The notes under the pieces: model-generated
What the model was told of the DNA's origin: nothing
What the model saw: only the letters and a program-made list of their open reading frames with translations
Databases searched by the model: none
From: Heligmosomoides polygyrus polygyrus
Lineage: Eukaryota; Nematoda; Chromadorea; Rhabditida; Heligmosomidae
Assembly (NCBI GenBank): GCA_947396885.1
Contig: OX377202.1
Span: 22,258,001-22,322,000 of the forward strand
DNA: 64,000 nucleotides
Direction of reading: 5' to 3'
Part shown: positions 30,585 through 42,384 of the stretch, one piece after another
Layout: each line of letters starts with the position of its first letter
Numbering within the stretch: the first letter of the stretch is position 1
Made by a program: the position numbers and the translations under genes

Positions 30585-30984
30585 TGTAATAAACCTGACC
30601 CCGGAGGTTTATTCACTTGTGGATCGCACGGCCTCTCGGGCCCTTACATAACAAAACAACGGAATAATGCAACAATTTTATTAACAACAAAGTAAATGCT
30701 TTTGGACTGACATGAGGGGCCGCGGAGGTGTATATCGCCGGGGGGGGGGGGGGAGGGAAAGGAGAAAGGCAGCGAGGAAGGAAGGAAGGCCGGAAGGGAA
30801 GCCGGCCGGAGAGAAACCGAACGCCTCAGGGACGGGGAGGCGCCGGAGCCGAGACCACGCGGCCGGCGACTCAGACGTTGTTTTGCTGTCGCCTTTTATA
30901 CCCAGATCGGTTCGGCTCTGTGCGACTCCCGGTTAAGCTTCCAGTGGGAAACAACGGTGGTGGCTTTATAGGCGCTACACTACA
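30585..30984 (-). repeat. LTR shared by element 2 (5') and element 4 (3')
   Basis: 400 bp, TGTAATAAACCTG...GGCGCTACACTACA, with TATA box at about 30892-30901 (minus) and a 14-base G run at 30740-30753. The left side is a primer binding site (element 2). The right side is a polypurine tract and tetraloop hairpin (31003-31020), so this LTR also closes another element. Confidence 0.85.
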
Positions 30985-31640
30985 TCCCGCTCCACCGAAA
31001 AGTCCCTGTCCCCAGGGACTAAAAGCAGGAGGGTCCAGGGAGAATAGTGAGCGGGGGACCACCGTGCACAAGATCTCGTGATGGTCCGTGCCGCCGCAAT
31101 TCGTGCACCGCCACCGCGAATGGCACTTTTCTATGGGGTGGAAACCTATGCGCGGTGGGCAGCGGCATAATCTACGGGAATGGTGGTTTTTATACAGTGG
31201 GAAATTTCGCCACGGCATATGGCCGTGCCGTGGGGTCCGTTGCACAAGGCACACGGATAATCAGAGGGGTGGTAGTATGTGCGGGCATTAGGAGCGCATT
31301 TGGCGCAAAATGTTCCGGGCACGGCACAAACCTTATACTTGGGTGCCGAGCTACTGGCTTGGGGGAAATGGTCTTCTTGGCCGGTGGGGAGGGGGTGTAG
31401 GGCTTGGCGGGGTGCTTGGCGCCTTAATCGGGCGTCTGGCTGCCATAGTGGCTAGTTGGACCTCCGGCTTTGCCTGCTGCTTGCGGTCCTCGTCATCGTC
31501 GGGGAGCGATCCAGCCTCTTGGGTGGGGTTTGAGATGTTTGAGACAGTTTGGATTGAGATAAATCGACGCACGCTCAGCACTTATTATAGAGGTTTTTAT
31601 TATTATTATATGTATATATTTAGAGCGGCGTTCGTAAATT
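30985..31640 (-). pseudogene. Element 4: degraded three-knuckle 3' ORF
   Basis: Frames at 30871-31254 and 31351-31581 (minus) give IGFHPIEKC, CTNCGGTDHHEILC and PWGQGL in the order of the element 1 protein, plus an upstream Pro-rich part (SPTPPPHRPRRPF). Frameshifts separate the pieces. The end reads into the adjacent LTR as in the other copies. Confidence 0.75.
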
Positions 31641-32569
31641 TAAAAGTTTAGCTCTGACCGTTTGGTTGATAATAGTCGGCTTGAATTAACAGTTCCTCGA
31701 TCCTATCGTTCACCCGCTTCTGAGTTACCGGCCGTTGGAGTGTTGACGAAAGGACGACTTGTCTCAACGATACAAGTTCACAAGAAAGAGTAAGAAATAT
31801 AAAATTTTTAGGAGCGGTGAGGATGGCTCGAGGCGAAGATGAAGTAGTAGTCTAGACGAGAAGCTGCTAGAGTGGCTATGTGGATGAGTATCCACAGTAG
31901 AGGTTCAAGTCGACCATGTGGAGTCTTTTCCAGCGGGGTTATGTAGGCGGGATGGGCGGTGCTTGTAGTGTAGGAAATCTAATCTCAGGCTTGATTTCCG
32001 CGAGCTCATTTACTGCCGGCACAGCGTTTTTTTTTGGGGGGGGGGAAGCGGTCATGCGCGTCAACTCTGGAAGGTCGGCTCGTTGTGTCCTCGGATAGCG
32101 CACCGTGGGCGGGTAGGTTGGCCGCTGATCTGCGCTGGCGCTGTAACAAGTGCCGCGCGCTATTTTTTACGCCGTGATGGCGTGCCAGCGGATGGCACGT
32201 ATGCGGCTAACGGCTTAACCGCTGATCTGCAAAAGCATTGTGACGACGGACAGATGCACGTATCGCTGGCTTACTGTATCGTTAAATAAATCTTTTGTGA
32301 AATTTGAAGTAACCACCATGTTTAATTATCTTTTAGCGTTTGATATTGAAATAGTTCTGCATTGATTATAAATATTTTTTATTGGACCTTGATGTGGTCC
32401 TGCGCGTATCGATCACCACAAAATATTATTCGCATAATATTTAGTACACGAGGTGTGGTGCGGCCTGGCCAGGACTTAGTTGCTCAGAACTTTAGTGTGT
32501 AGCTTAATTCTGGGTAGCCTCGTGTAAAATGAGCATTCTCAATTCTTTCGCCATCTCCTTCTATATAAG
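31641..32569. other. Element 4 remainder, non-coding, ending in its leader
   Basis: No protein is recognised in 31.64-32.40 kb. At 32445-32526 the conserved leader core is present: TACACGAGG (32445-32453) pairs with CCTCGTGTA (32518-32526) around CCTGGCCAGG (32464-32473). The element is interrupted at 32,574 by element 5. Confidence 0.6.
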
Positions 32570-32573
32570 AAAG

Positions 32574-33030
32574 TGTAATGGACGAAAAAAGAACGTCCTT
32601 ATTATTCTACCGTTCTTCAGTCCTACATTTATTACCTCCGAATTCCTACCCGACTCAAAGGAGACACAGTCTCTCCGTAGATTTTGGGATCTTTGGAAAC
32701 AATAAAAAACACATTGAAATGCACATTTTATCAGCACGATCTATTCGACAACGCCATGGATGCATAAATAGGGCAGCGGAGGGATCATGGGGGGGGGGCA
32801 GAAACCGCTTAAGGCGATCCCAGGGACGAACGGCTGGAGCTCCGCCAGACTCAGACGGGAGCCGACCGCCACATGTTTTTCGTAGCTCTCCTCTTATACC
32901 CCGCTTCGCGGCTTAGAGCCGGCGCCTGTCGCGAGTGACCAGCACGTGCCGATGAACGTGGCTGGAAGAGCGGTGTTGGACTCGGACCACCAAAGAACAC
33001 CGGTTTGGCCTCTTCTACCGTCGCACTACA
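32574..33030 (-). repeat. 3' LTR of element 5
   Basis: 457 bp, TG...CA ends, TATA box at about 32891-32899 (minus), G run at 32789-32798. Its right half matches element 1 LTRs; its left half differs. Confidence 0.9.
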
Positions 33031-33817
33031 TCCTACCCGATTCAAAAGTCCCTGTCCCCAGGGACGAAAATTGAACGGGTTGGGGTAGGTTTGGGGTGGC
33101 GGTGGGGAGAAGAGGGAAAACTTCGGTTTGGCCGTGCACAATATTTCGTGATGGTCTAGCTCTCCACATTTTGTGCACGGCTGCTTGCAGTGGCAATCCT
33201 CAAGGGGGTGGAATCCTATGCAACGGGTGCAGCGGTTTTGAAAGTGCAGGACACGCGCTTTCACGCAATACGGAATTTCTGCCCTGCACAGTGTAGTGCC
33301 GTGGTTACCCGCACAAAGTGCGCAGGGGAGATCGGATTGCGGATAAACTGTGTGAGACTGGGGCGACATTTAATACAGAAACTAGAGGGAACCGAGAATA
33401 CTCGGTATTTGCTGGAGGGTAGAGGGGACTCCAAGCGAGGCTGTGGTGGTGGAGTGGGAGAAGAAGCGCGAATTGGAGAGTGCTCCTTTTTGCCGTAGTA
33501 ATTGGGAAAAATTTCCCACAGTTCAGCTCCCAAGGCGATTCTTGGCTCCTCTGCGCAGGGAGAATATGTGGTGAGGCCTATCTAGACAACGGCCGCTCGG
33601 ATGGTCTACGTGCCGCCATACAGGCAAGCTGGATGGGGCGTCCTTGTCCTCCTTTGCCTCGTTTGGCCATTTGACGACCGGCCGTGGCCCTCTCGATCGG
33701 TAGCGGCGTCGAAGCGGTCGACCCGTCGTCGGGGGACTGCGACCGTGAGGAGGACGAGGACGTCGAGGTGCGTGGCGAGCGATTAAAGAGAGCGGAGGTT
33801 GGCTGTCTGGCGTTCAT
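32851..33817 (-). pseudogene. Element 5 three-knuckle 3' ORF (one frameshift)
   Basis: Two frames (33817-33578 and on to 33261, then 33369-32851) together match the 322-residue protein of element 1 along its length. The knuckles CALCAGNHGTTLC, CTRCIGFHPLEDC and CTKCGELDHHEILC are intact, and the C-terminus again runs through PWGQGLLNRVG into the LTR to MWRSAPV. Short indels near 33,360 and 33,570 break the frame. It is the only coding remnant in this element. Confidence 0.82.
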
Positions 33818-35552
33818 TTTAACTTAGTCCTGAAGGCGCTTGTGCAGTGATGGGAGTTACTTCTTTCCGAGCACAGTCCGGGCGAGCGGACGGTTGCGGA
33901 AGACGGCAATAGACGACAGTGGCTGGAGAGCAGTAGACGACAGTGAATGGAGGGCAGTAGACAACAGTGGCTAGTCGATGTAGAATCGACTATGGGGAGT
34001 CTGGGTGGGAGGGTTGGGGGTTATATGGGTTTTCGGAGGAGTGTAAAGTCGCAGCCTCGGAGGCTCCGGATCTAGTGTGGTTCAGGTGCGCAATTTAACC
34101 CCGATTCTGGACTTTAGCGATAATGGAACTCTGAAGGTGCTAGTTTCAGGACTACGAGTTACCGACTGGCGAGGGCTTGTTCGACCGATGTCCCGGCAGA
34201 ATGGGAGAGAAAGACTTCAGTCTATGACTGGTTTATTGTGACACTATACTAAGCATTTCCAAAGAAGCCAAAAACATCCATTGAAACTCTCGTCATTATG
34301 AGAAAGTATCCTCAGAATAGCACGTAGTAAGATTTCAGAGTAGAATGGAACAACATAAGAGAGAGAAGCAGAAGAAGGAGCATCGTGGAGAGTATAAGAG
34401 ACAGAAAGGGAGAGAAGAGGAGAGAGGATGCGAAGGAGAGGAAGGTGAGGCCGGTGGCCTCGCCTCAGCGGCGGCGATCCAATGTCCTCTGGTGTTTTGA
34501 GCGCTCCTTTTATTCGGTTTCAGGAGCGCTGGACTTAACAGTTGCCCGGACTCTTTCTCTTGCTTTCCTATGATCTTCTCCGAAGTCCGCGTCAACTGTT
34601 GTAAGCTGCTGTGTCATAAATCGTCCTTTGGCCCTCTGGTTTCCCGGTTCAGTCGTCCTTTGTGTTTGGGAACGGCTTCACAGTCATCGCTTGAACTTCT
34701 TTGATCTACGGTTGTTTTCGGCGAGTGGACGTCAGCTGCTCCTTGGTGTCCTTTTAGCTTCGTTGATTTATTGTTATTCGGGGCGAACGAGTGGCGGTTG
34801 TTCTCCAGTGAACTTTCAGTGTCCTTACAAGAGGTTGGATTCGAGTTGGGGTGTAACTAAGCATGGCTATTTTCGTGAGATAGAGGATGCCGTGGTAGTT
34901 GTTTGCGTGGAGGAATGGCGCGATTGATAAATGGGGAAGGAACGGTAAGGAGGCACGGGTGGGATAAGAAGAGATCAGCAGCCGGTGTTCGGATGGGTTC
35001 CACGGAAGTGAATGGGTTGTGGTAAACAGTCAACAAGTCCGTTGTAAACTGCGGCGGATGCTTAATGAGCTTTCTTTTTTAGAATGAATTCTGTCGGCGG
35101 AATGAGAAGAAAGAGTCTTATTTTATGAATTATAGTTGCTATATGGTGTGGCATTATTTTCTACGGAAATATCTGTGTATTTCCATTTTTCGAACTAAAG
35201 AAGAGTGAAACATTACAGCGCTGTGCAACACCATCAAAATTATTCAACAGAATAAAATTATTGCATGAGGTGTGGTGCGACTCGGCCGAGACTTCATTTG
35301 TTGCTCAGATTCTTATGTTAGATGTCTAGAATTCTGGTCAACCTCACGCGAGGGAGCAAATTTATGCGCTTCAACTTCGCGTAATGCGAAGGAGAGAAAA
35401 AGAGAGAAAAAAGGTTATTTTCAATAACAAGAGGAGAGACTGTCACATCATAATGCGTTAGAGAATAGAACATTAACTTCGGCTCAATAGGAAACGGCAA
35501 AGAAACTCAAGTTCGTTTATTAGGGTTTCTTCTTTAGATTTAAACCCTTGCC
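33818..35552 (-). promoter_or_regulatory. Element 5 leader (split by an inserted LTR)
   Basis: 33.83-34.04 and 34.83-35.55 kb are homologous to the element 1 leader (17.77-18.68 kb). The palindrome CTCGGCCGAG is at 35281-35290. No gag is present between leader and 3' ORF. Confidence 0.75.
34042..34829 (-). repeat. Probable solo LTR of another family inside element 5
   Basis: A 788-bp block absent from the matching leader of element 1 starts TGTAAAGTCGCAG and ends TGTCCTTACA. Flanks (GGAG / AGAG) are an imperfect duplication. It has a purine-rich AGAGAG tract and the inverted pair AGCGCTCC...GGAGCGCT (about 34,500-34,530). Orientation is uncertain. Confidence 0.55.
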
Positions 35553-35562
35553 GGGACCTCCA

Positions 35563-36020
35563 TGTAACGGACGAAAAAAAAGACGATCCTTATTATTCTA
35601 CCGTTCTTCAGTCCTACATTTATAACCTCCGAATTCCTACCCGACTCAAAGGAGACGCCGTCTCTCCGTAGATTTTAGGATCTTTGGAAACATTACAAAA
35701 CACATTGAAATGCACATTTTATAAGCACGAACTATTCGACAACGCCATGGGTGCATAAATAGGGCAGCGGAGGGATCATTGGGGGGGGGCAGGAACCGCT
35801 TAAGGCGATCCCAGAGACGAACGGCTGGGGCGCCGCAAGACTCAGACGGGAGCCGACCGCCACATGTTTTTCGGGCTCTCCTCTTATACCCCGCTTCTCG
35901 GCTTAGAGCCGGCGCCTGTCGCGAGTGAGCAGCACGTGCCGACGAACGTGGCTGGAAGAGCGGTGTTGGACTCGGACCACCTAAGAATACCGGTTTGGCA
36001 TCTTCTACCGTCGCACTACA
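35563..36020 (-). repeat. 5' LTR of element 5
   Basis: 458 bp, closely similar to 32574-33030, TATA box about 35881-35889 (minus), a run of 9 G near 35,781. Confidence 0.9.
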
Positions 36021-36024
36021 AAAG

Positions 36025-36390
36025 GAATAATATTAATTTAAAGGTAGTATACAAAGATAAGATCAGTGTAGAATTTTATGAAGTTAGGTCTAGTATCATA
36101 TAAATACAGTAGGGCTAATACAAGTGAAAAAGCACCCAGAAAAAAGGGTGGGCGGCCTCCAACTGGGGGTGTTGATAGGACGGAACTCGAGCTTGGGAGG
36201 GTATTGAATAATGGTATATTTATTTATTTATTTTATTTATTTATTTCAAGGCATAGAACATAGTCTAGCGTAAGCGAACATAGCAATACAAAGAGAACAA
36301 AAGAGCAAACAAATGAATGCATTGGAGTAGGTAAAGAGAAGTAGAAGAGTTATATACCATATGAGAAAATGAGGTGTGCTGGGACCTCCA
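36025..36390 (-). other. Leader fragment with primer binding site of a further LTR element
   Basis: GGGACCTCCA at 36381-36390 directly precedes an LTR start, as in the other elements. TTTA microsatellite at about 36,221-36,245. No coding frame is recognised. Confidence 0.5.
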
Positions 36391-36827
36391 TGTACGGCTC
36401 AGTTCATTAGCGTGAAGAAGACGTGCTCGAAAGCAGAGTCCCGTAGTGGAAATAAACTACATAAGGCTTGTTTTCAATACGAGTTTATCTGATTGTTGGA
36501 CAAAACGTTGGTGATATATGAACATACGAGGTTGGATAGAAGGAGATTGGATTACATTACATCTAGAGCGCATTGTGAAGTTAAACTACAAACATAGCAT
36601 GACCTACGGTAAGCAGGAAGAAGGAAGGGAAAGAGGGCGCCCGAGCTGTTTTAAAGGGGAGGAGACCGCCAGGCGTTCTCCCAGCTTCCTCTTTTATAGC
36701 CTTCTCCTGGGGCGGAACGGCATGTGCCGTAGTGGCCGGAGGGCGTGGATGGTCCTGGTAATCACGGAGAAGCGACTATCGGGTTCCCGAATAAATTCGG
36801 CTTTGTCTCCAATCAGGGCTCACCACA
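36391..36827 (-). repeat. LTR of a divergent family (D)
   Basis: 437 bp from TGTACGGCTC to GGGCTCACCACA, bounded on the left by a primer binding site. It has a minus-strand TATA box (GGCTATAAAAG, about 36690-36700). A purine-rich stretch (GGAAGGGAAC on minus) follows on the right side at about 36.84-36.86 kb, a possible polypurine tract. Confidence 0.6.
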
Positions 36828-37651
36828 TCTTGAAGCAGGGAGTTCCCTTCCTGTTTTCTAACATACACGTGTGCTATATCTTTATCATAGTAAAATACAA
36901 GGGTACTGTAGCTGGTGTGGAGAAGGGGAGTGGGCTGACGAGACCTACTCGTCAGCTGTCTGGGTGGCTGACGAGGTGGGGTCCAATCTGACTTGAGCAA
37001 GCCGAAGTCGAGACTGACGCGAAACCAGGCGTGGCTTCGTCCTCGTAGACGAGGTGCGGCAGTAACGCGACGATTGCGTGTACCGACAGCTGTCTGTGAC
37101 TCGATAACTCTGATATTAACTCTTTTGGCAAGACTATCTCCCTAACCCGCGAGCTGATTCCTTTGTGTGCTTTTTTGGAAAGTATGTCGGTACAATAAGT
37201 TGACTGTAAGTCGACGTATTTCCCTCCAATTTTGCCAACATAGGGTTGGTCGCGGCAGCTATTCGGCAGTCGGTAATAATTATCCGTGAAGCCGATTCTT
37301 CAGCTTGTTAGCCTTCGTCACAGCTAATGCGCAGCGTCGGGGTGTTACGCTGCGTAGTTAAAACACCCCTTCAGAGCCTCGAGACTACAGCCTGACAATA
37401 AGATAGGTCGCAACAGTCATTTTACAGCAACGTAGTCTTCGGTGAATTTTAGGCATTTTTAAAGCGCAACATCGGAGCCACACTGCGCACTTCAGAACAC
37501 CTCCGATTCGGAACTCCGGGGTAAAAGTTTGTAAGGAAATCGAATTTGAAATTGCAACCCCTCACGCGATTTTTTAAATCGTGTGAAAGATGGCGGGGGA
37601 TTTCACCGACTAGTAGCTGGCGATCCGCTAGCGCTGCATGACTGCGCTGCG
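36828..37651. other. No gene recognised; several short hairpins
   Basis: CTGACGAG repeats near 36.94-36.97 kb form alternative stems (CTGACGAG...CTCGTCAG). A hairpin AATGCGCAGCGT...ACGCTGCGTAGTT lies near 37.33 kb. This may be the internal 3' end of the family D element. No protein is seen. Confidence 0.4.
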
Positions 37652-39302
37652 ATACTATTTACTTTTTTTCGATTATTGTAAAAAAACGACAAAATTTCTA
37701 AGTCATCTACCGAGCACTAAAAAAATTATCAAAGAAAAGGATAATTAACAGAAAATAGGCGGTGTTTCTCACTTTCTAGTTGGAGCGTGCCATGCAAGGG
37801 AGATATCGTAGAGAAGAATTCATGCTTGGTCTACGCAGTAAACTGTAGTGTCTGCCGATGGACGTGTTAAAGGGGTGACTAGTTTGAACAGTTCGAAGTA
37901 ATTTACTTCTAAACTAAACAATATGCTCGGATACCTAATTGAAAACCTCTGATTTTTTTCGGATATATTTAAATTAATTAGCTGCCTATAAGAGATCACT
38001 TCGCTGCCCTGCATATTGGATATCGTAACCCGTTAACGATTTGCATGGATCTCAGTTTTCCCAACTTTCTTTGGTAGAATTGATCTCAGTGAGTTCCCGC
38101 TCCAAGCCGGTAGTAAACATTATCGAATTCGGGTGGTGCGAATGCTTCCTCAGATGAGATGGCAGGATCGATTCCCTTAACTTTGTTATTTTCCAGGCAT
38201 CAAGGTCTCCTATTGATTTCTTCGTAGATAGTGCAAAGTAGACTACCCTCTTTTAACTGCAGTGAAGAAATGCGCCTTTAAAACTGGAAGGCTGCTCTGC
38301 TTCATGGACATCAGTATGCCTGTTTCGCCTGTTGCACTGACTTTTTTATATTTTGAAGCACCTCTAACCACTTTGGAAAACATCTTGAAAAGGTGCTCTT
38401 CCCGCTGCGTAGCAGCATTTGCTGGCTTCGGTGCAGTCGCGGTAGTCAGCTTGGACACAGTTTGTCTCGACTGTTCTCGAGCGTCTAATTTCAGCTTCAG
38501 ATTTTTCCTTGTGTCTCCCTTGCTTACTCTTTAGTTTTGCTTCAGTTTCAAAAATAAGTGCGATAGCACCTTCATACTGAAGGCGGCTATTTCTCGATAT
38601 AACCCTGTGTTTATTTGAAAGTTTCAAGGTTTCTATCCTTTCCGCCTACCGGAGCGCTGTTGACTGAGCTAGCCAATGACCTGAGCCCAGAGCTCCTCAG
38701 TCAGGTCATCTCTCGCACCTAGGTGCGAAAACCAGACAATTTGTGTATGGTATTAGAAAGACGCCGAGACAGAATCGACCTTTGGTGGGTGCTGTTAGCT
38801 CTACCTTTCTTCTCAAGCTTATTCCCGTTTCATGCTTCATCGTGATTCATTCTGGCTGTAATTCTCATAATGACCAAATCACGACCATTGTACAAAAGCG
38901 TCAGCGGCGACGGAGCACTTCGGCAGAAGAATATCATGTCCTCAAAGGTTTTCATCGTCACCTTCAAGCACGTCATACGAGACCTGGATTGTACCTTAAC
39001 AACTGCATAGAATAGTGTCAGCCCCCGTGCTCATCCATTCGACTCCACTGTTCTCGTCTTGAAGGTGTTCTGAGTGCCTAGCTTCACGTTCGAGGGGCAA
39101 CATACACTGTAGATTGAACACTGTAAGATTTACGTAAAGCGGCCTTTTCTTTTGATGAACAAAAATCACTTTTGGAAGGTATGATAGGAAAATTTTCTAC
39201 GCTGTTTGAATCGGTTTGTAAAAAATTGAAAACAACAACCTTCCCTTCCCTGCGTGCGCGCGCTGTTGCAGGGAAGCGGCGAAAGGATGTACGGCCCGCG
39301 AG

Positions 39303-39600
39303 TCGATGGCTCGGCAGGTTGCGGGGCCGCTTTAAAGGTGCTAGATCGGATGTTCGACCCCCGTGCTATGCACTACTTTCGCTTTTTTCATATCCGCTGC
39401 CTCCTTCACCAATTTGCTTCGTGCGCATCTCCTACACATTTATTTCACTCGAAATTGTCAAAAGGGTCAGATTCGTGATCAACACCCCGTGACCTCGACA
39501 GCTCTAGTGATCCGTACCTGCTGTAACCTACCGCAGTCAGCCGAAATTTCAAAAACGAATCTCAGTTTCTTAATCAGCACCCCAAATAACCCCCTGGGAG
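39303..39600 (+). repeat. tRNA-derived SINE-like copy (left arm of inner inverted repeat)
   Basis: A box-A-like TGGCTCGGCAGG (39307-39318) and box-B-like GTTCGACCCC (39352-39361), 34 bases apart, resemble an internal RNA polymerase III promoter. The sequence then matches, inverted, 39906-40226. A tRNA gene is not supported because the stems do not close. Confidence 0.5.
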
Positions 39601-39905
39601 AATGTAGACAAAATGGGTGATTATAACCCCGACAGCCCTAGTAAGCTACACTTGCTGTAACCCGTGACTGCTGTGAGGTCACTGTTTAACATTCGCTGGA
39701 AAGCACAACACCTTGCAGAATACAAAAAGTGAGAGAAGTGACTGAAGCACAGCTTAAAGTAAACCCTTATTTGAGAATTTAGAAAATAAAGGTGTAGGAG
39801 ATGCGTAGGAAGTAAGCTGATTTAAACCGCCATGAGAAGGCACTGTACTTTCACGACTCCAGATGTCGAGGAGAGGTCGAAAAAAGTATTTACGCCCGAA
39901 ACACG

Positions 39906-40226
39906 CCCAGGGGGCTAACTGGGGTGCCGATCACGATTCTGACATCCGTTTTGAAATTTATGCCGATTACGGTAGGTTACAGCAGGTACGGGTGAGTAGA
40001 GCTGTCGACGTCATGGGGTGTTAATCACGAATCTGGGGTGTTGATCATGAAGCGGACCCTTTTGAAAATTTAGGATGAAATAAATGAGTAGGAGTTGTGT
40101 ATGGGAGCAAAGTGATGGAGCAGGCAGCGGTTATGAAAATGCAAAGGTATTGCGTAGCACGGAAGTCGAACATCTGACTTACTGCCTGTGAAGTAGCCCC
40201 TCAACCTGCTGAGCCACCCATCTACT
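39906..40226 (-). repeat. tRNA-derived SINE-like copy (right arm of inner inverted repeat)
   Basis: On the minus strand: TGGCTCAGCAGG (box A), then GTTCGACTTCC (box-B-like), then the body shared with the left copy (ACCTGCTGTAACCTACCG, CCCCCTGGG). The two copies diverge by roughly a quarter. Confidence 0.5.
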
Positions 40227-41693
40227 TACCGCGCAGCCTTTCACCGCGTCCCATACAGAAGCGCACGCGCACATAGGCATGTGCTGACCGTGCGCTACTG
40301 TACCCCGCCTTCGAGGGCCCGTAGCTCTTTTGTCCAAGGACTCAGCAAAATGGAAACATGTTTTTCTATTATATGAAGGGTGGAGGTTCTCGCAGTACTA
40401 TCCATTTCCCCCGTTCAGACCTACGCATGAGACCCTTCCCTGGTAAGCATAAAAATATTGTGCAAGTCAAACGATAGAAATCCACTTCGACTAAAAAAGT
40501 GTAGAACTTTTCCTTGAGATAAAATGCGTGTATGTATTTCATGCAAATTGTGTCCTATTGATTTGAAATGTGGCGTCTCTAGATTCAAATGTGTTCCGTT
40601 TCAAATGAAAAGATCCTGCTTACTGTGATTAAACATCTCAGATAAAAAGATGCATAACGTGGGCCATCATTTCAAGCGGACTTGGCGGAAGCTGAATATC
40701 GAGCGGTTCCCAGATCGATTGGTGTTGTTTTATTGCTAGAACACTGCCATTTGGTCTCTGTGTGGCACTAGGGTGCGACACAAGGGTGCTCGGTGATCTC
40801 AGAGATTTGGGCACCGAGCCCCGAACCCAAATCTCTCAAATCCGCTGAGAAAGGATGAAATATCGACCAAACTCGGAATTGGAACGGATTGCACTGTCAG
40901 AAATCGGTTGACGAGTCCAAATTCACCAACTTAGCCGTTTCCCTAACCGGAAACAACCCGAGAGATAAACCGAAGAAAACAAGAGAAAGGCGGAAAATTG
41001 GGCTTTTGTAATCACTTCAAATTGTCAATTCTGACGGAGCTACTCTTTTAAAGCCTTTCAGTTATAAAGGCGCATTTATTCACTGCAGCTAAAGAGGGTA
41101 GTCTACTTTGCACTATCTACGAAGAAATCAATAGGAGACCTTGATGCCTGGAAAATAACAAAGTTAAGGGAATCGCTCCTGCCATCTCATCTGAGGAAGC
41201 ATTCGCACCACCCCAATTCGATAATATTTACTTTCGGCTTGGAGCGGGAACTCACTGAGATCAATTCTACCAAAGAAAGTTGGGAAAACTGAGATCCATG
41301 CAAATCGTTAACGGGTTACGGTATCCAATATGCAGGGAAGCGAAGTGATCTCTTATAGGCAGCTAATTAATTTAAATATATCTGAAAAAATCAGATGTTT
41401 TCCATTAGGTTTTCGAGCATATTGTTTAGTTTAGAAGTAAATTACTTCGAACTGTTCAAACTAGTCACCCTTTTAACACGTCCATCGGCAGACACTACAG
41501 TTTACTGCGTAGACCAAGCATGAATTCTTCTCTACGATATCTCCCATGCATGGCACGCTCCAACTAGAAAGCGAGAAACACCGCCTTTTTTCTGTTATTT
41601 ATCCTTTTCTTCAATAATTTTTTTAGTGCTCGGTAGATGACTTAGAAATTTTGTCGTTTTTTTTTAACAACAATCGAAAAAAGTAAATAGTAT

Positions 41694-42384
41694 GGAATAG
41701 GATGATATGTCTGTGTCCTTATGAACTCCTCAGCTCCAGAATCCTCTAAAGAGCTAATATCAACGGGTTGCCTTTGAATCCGCGCGCTTAAATGTCTTTT
41801 GGGCGCGACTAGTGGAGACGTCCCTCTCTAATGAGTATCCCCTGGCGCTTTCAAAAAATTCGAAAAAATTGCGGTCGAAAATAAGATAGCGGAAATGTTT
41901 TAAAGCGGTGAGTAGACCTCGTCGAGTGGATCGCAATGGTGTGTGAATTTTTCAAAAAGGATGAAGACTAAGGCGGCAAGAGAACAAAAAGGACGGGAAA
42001 ACGCGCCTAACGCGCCCTTTTTCAGATCCTTATGATGGGTATAGTCAGCGCTTTTTAAAGCTTGTAAGGCAACCGAAAGCCTTACATCATAGTCCGGAAG
42101 CTGCTATGACATCCCGCGAAATTGGCACGAGCTGTTTGATTGTTTAAGAATAATCAGTAGACAAACGATATCGCAAGACGAATACCGTCTTCTGTCCCTT
42201 AGCTTCATCGAAGATTGTCGAAAATGATGACGTAAGGTCTAACAGCTGCAGACAGTCATAAAGTAAGAGTAAGCGAATATCCTTACTTTGCTCCAAACAC
42301 TAGTAAAGCAAGGATATTCGAACTACCTACATCTATGAAGCTATTCCAAACAAAAGGGAGAAAATAACCCAAAATCATAAATAA
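41694..42384. other. No gene recognised
   Basis: Unique-looking sequence between the inverted-repeat element and the minisatellite. The terminal hexamers suggest nothing specific. Confidence 0.4.

Larger units (their letters stand above)
10240..30984 (-). mobile_element. Element 2: decayed Ty3/gypsy-like element with gag-env-pol order, interrupted twice
   Basis: In minus orientation: 5' LTR 30585-30984, mutated primer binding site 30575-30584, leader, gag (29.03-28.02 kb), envelope-like gene (28.06-24.45 kb), PR (24.45-23.6), RT (23.6-20.5, split by element C), RNase H (20.5-20.1), integrase (20.09-10.24, split by element 1). It has many frameshifts and changed catalytic residues, so it is dead. 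The 3' LTR is not recognised. Its LTR belongs to the same family as the LTRs of element C. Confidence 0.8.
32574..36020 (-). mobile_element. Element 5: non-autonomous LTR element keeping only the zinc-knuckle ORF
   Basis: LTRs at 32574-33030 and 35563-36020 (TGTAAYGGACG...GTCGCACTACA), target duplication AAAG at 32570-32573 and 36021-36024, primer binding site 35553-35562 and polypurine tract 33031-33038. The leader matches element 1, but gag and pol are absent. A probable solo LTR (34042-34829) interrupts the leader. Confidence 0.92.
37652..41693. mobile_element. 4-kb element with 641-bp terminal inverted repeats
   Basis: The left arm 37652-38292 (starting ATACTATTTAC) and right arm 41053-41693 (ending GTAAATAGTAT) are inverted copies with high identity. 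The 2.76-kb centre has short frames only (for example 38364-38627 minus and 38743-39015 plus) with no transposase motif. It fits a fold-back or long-TIR non-autonomous DNA transposon. Flanks give no clear target duplication. Confidence 0.75.

Noticed and set aside
34042..34829. Complete LTR element inside element 5
   Set aside because: Only one LTR-like block is seen with no internal region or primer site, so a solo LTR is the most that can be said.
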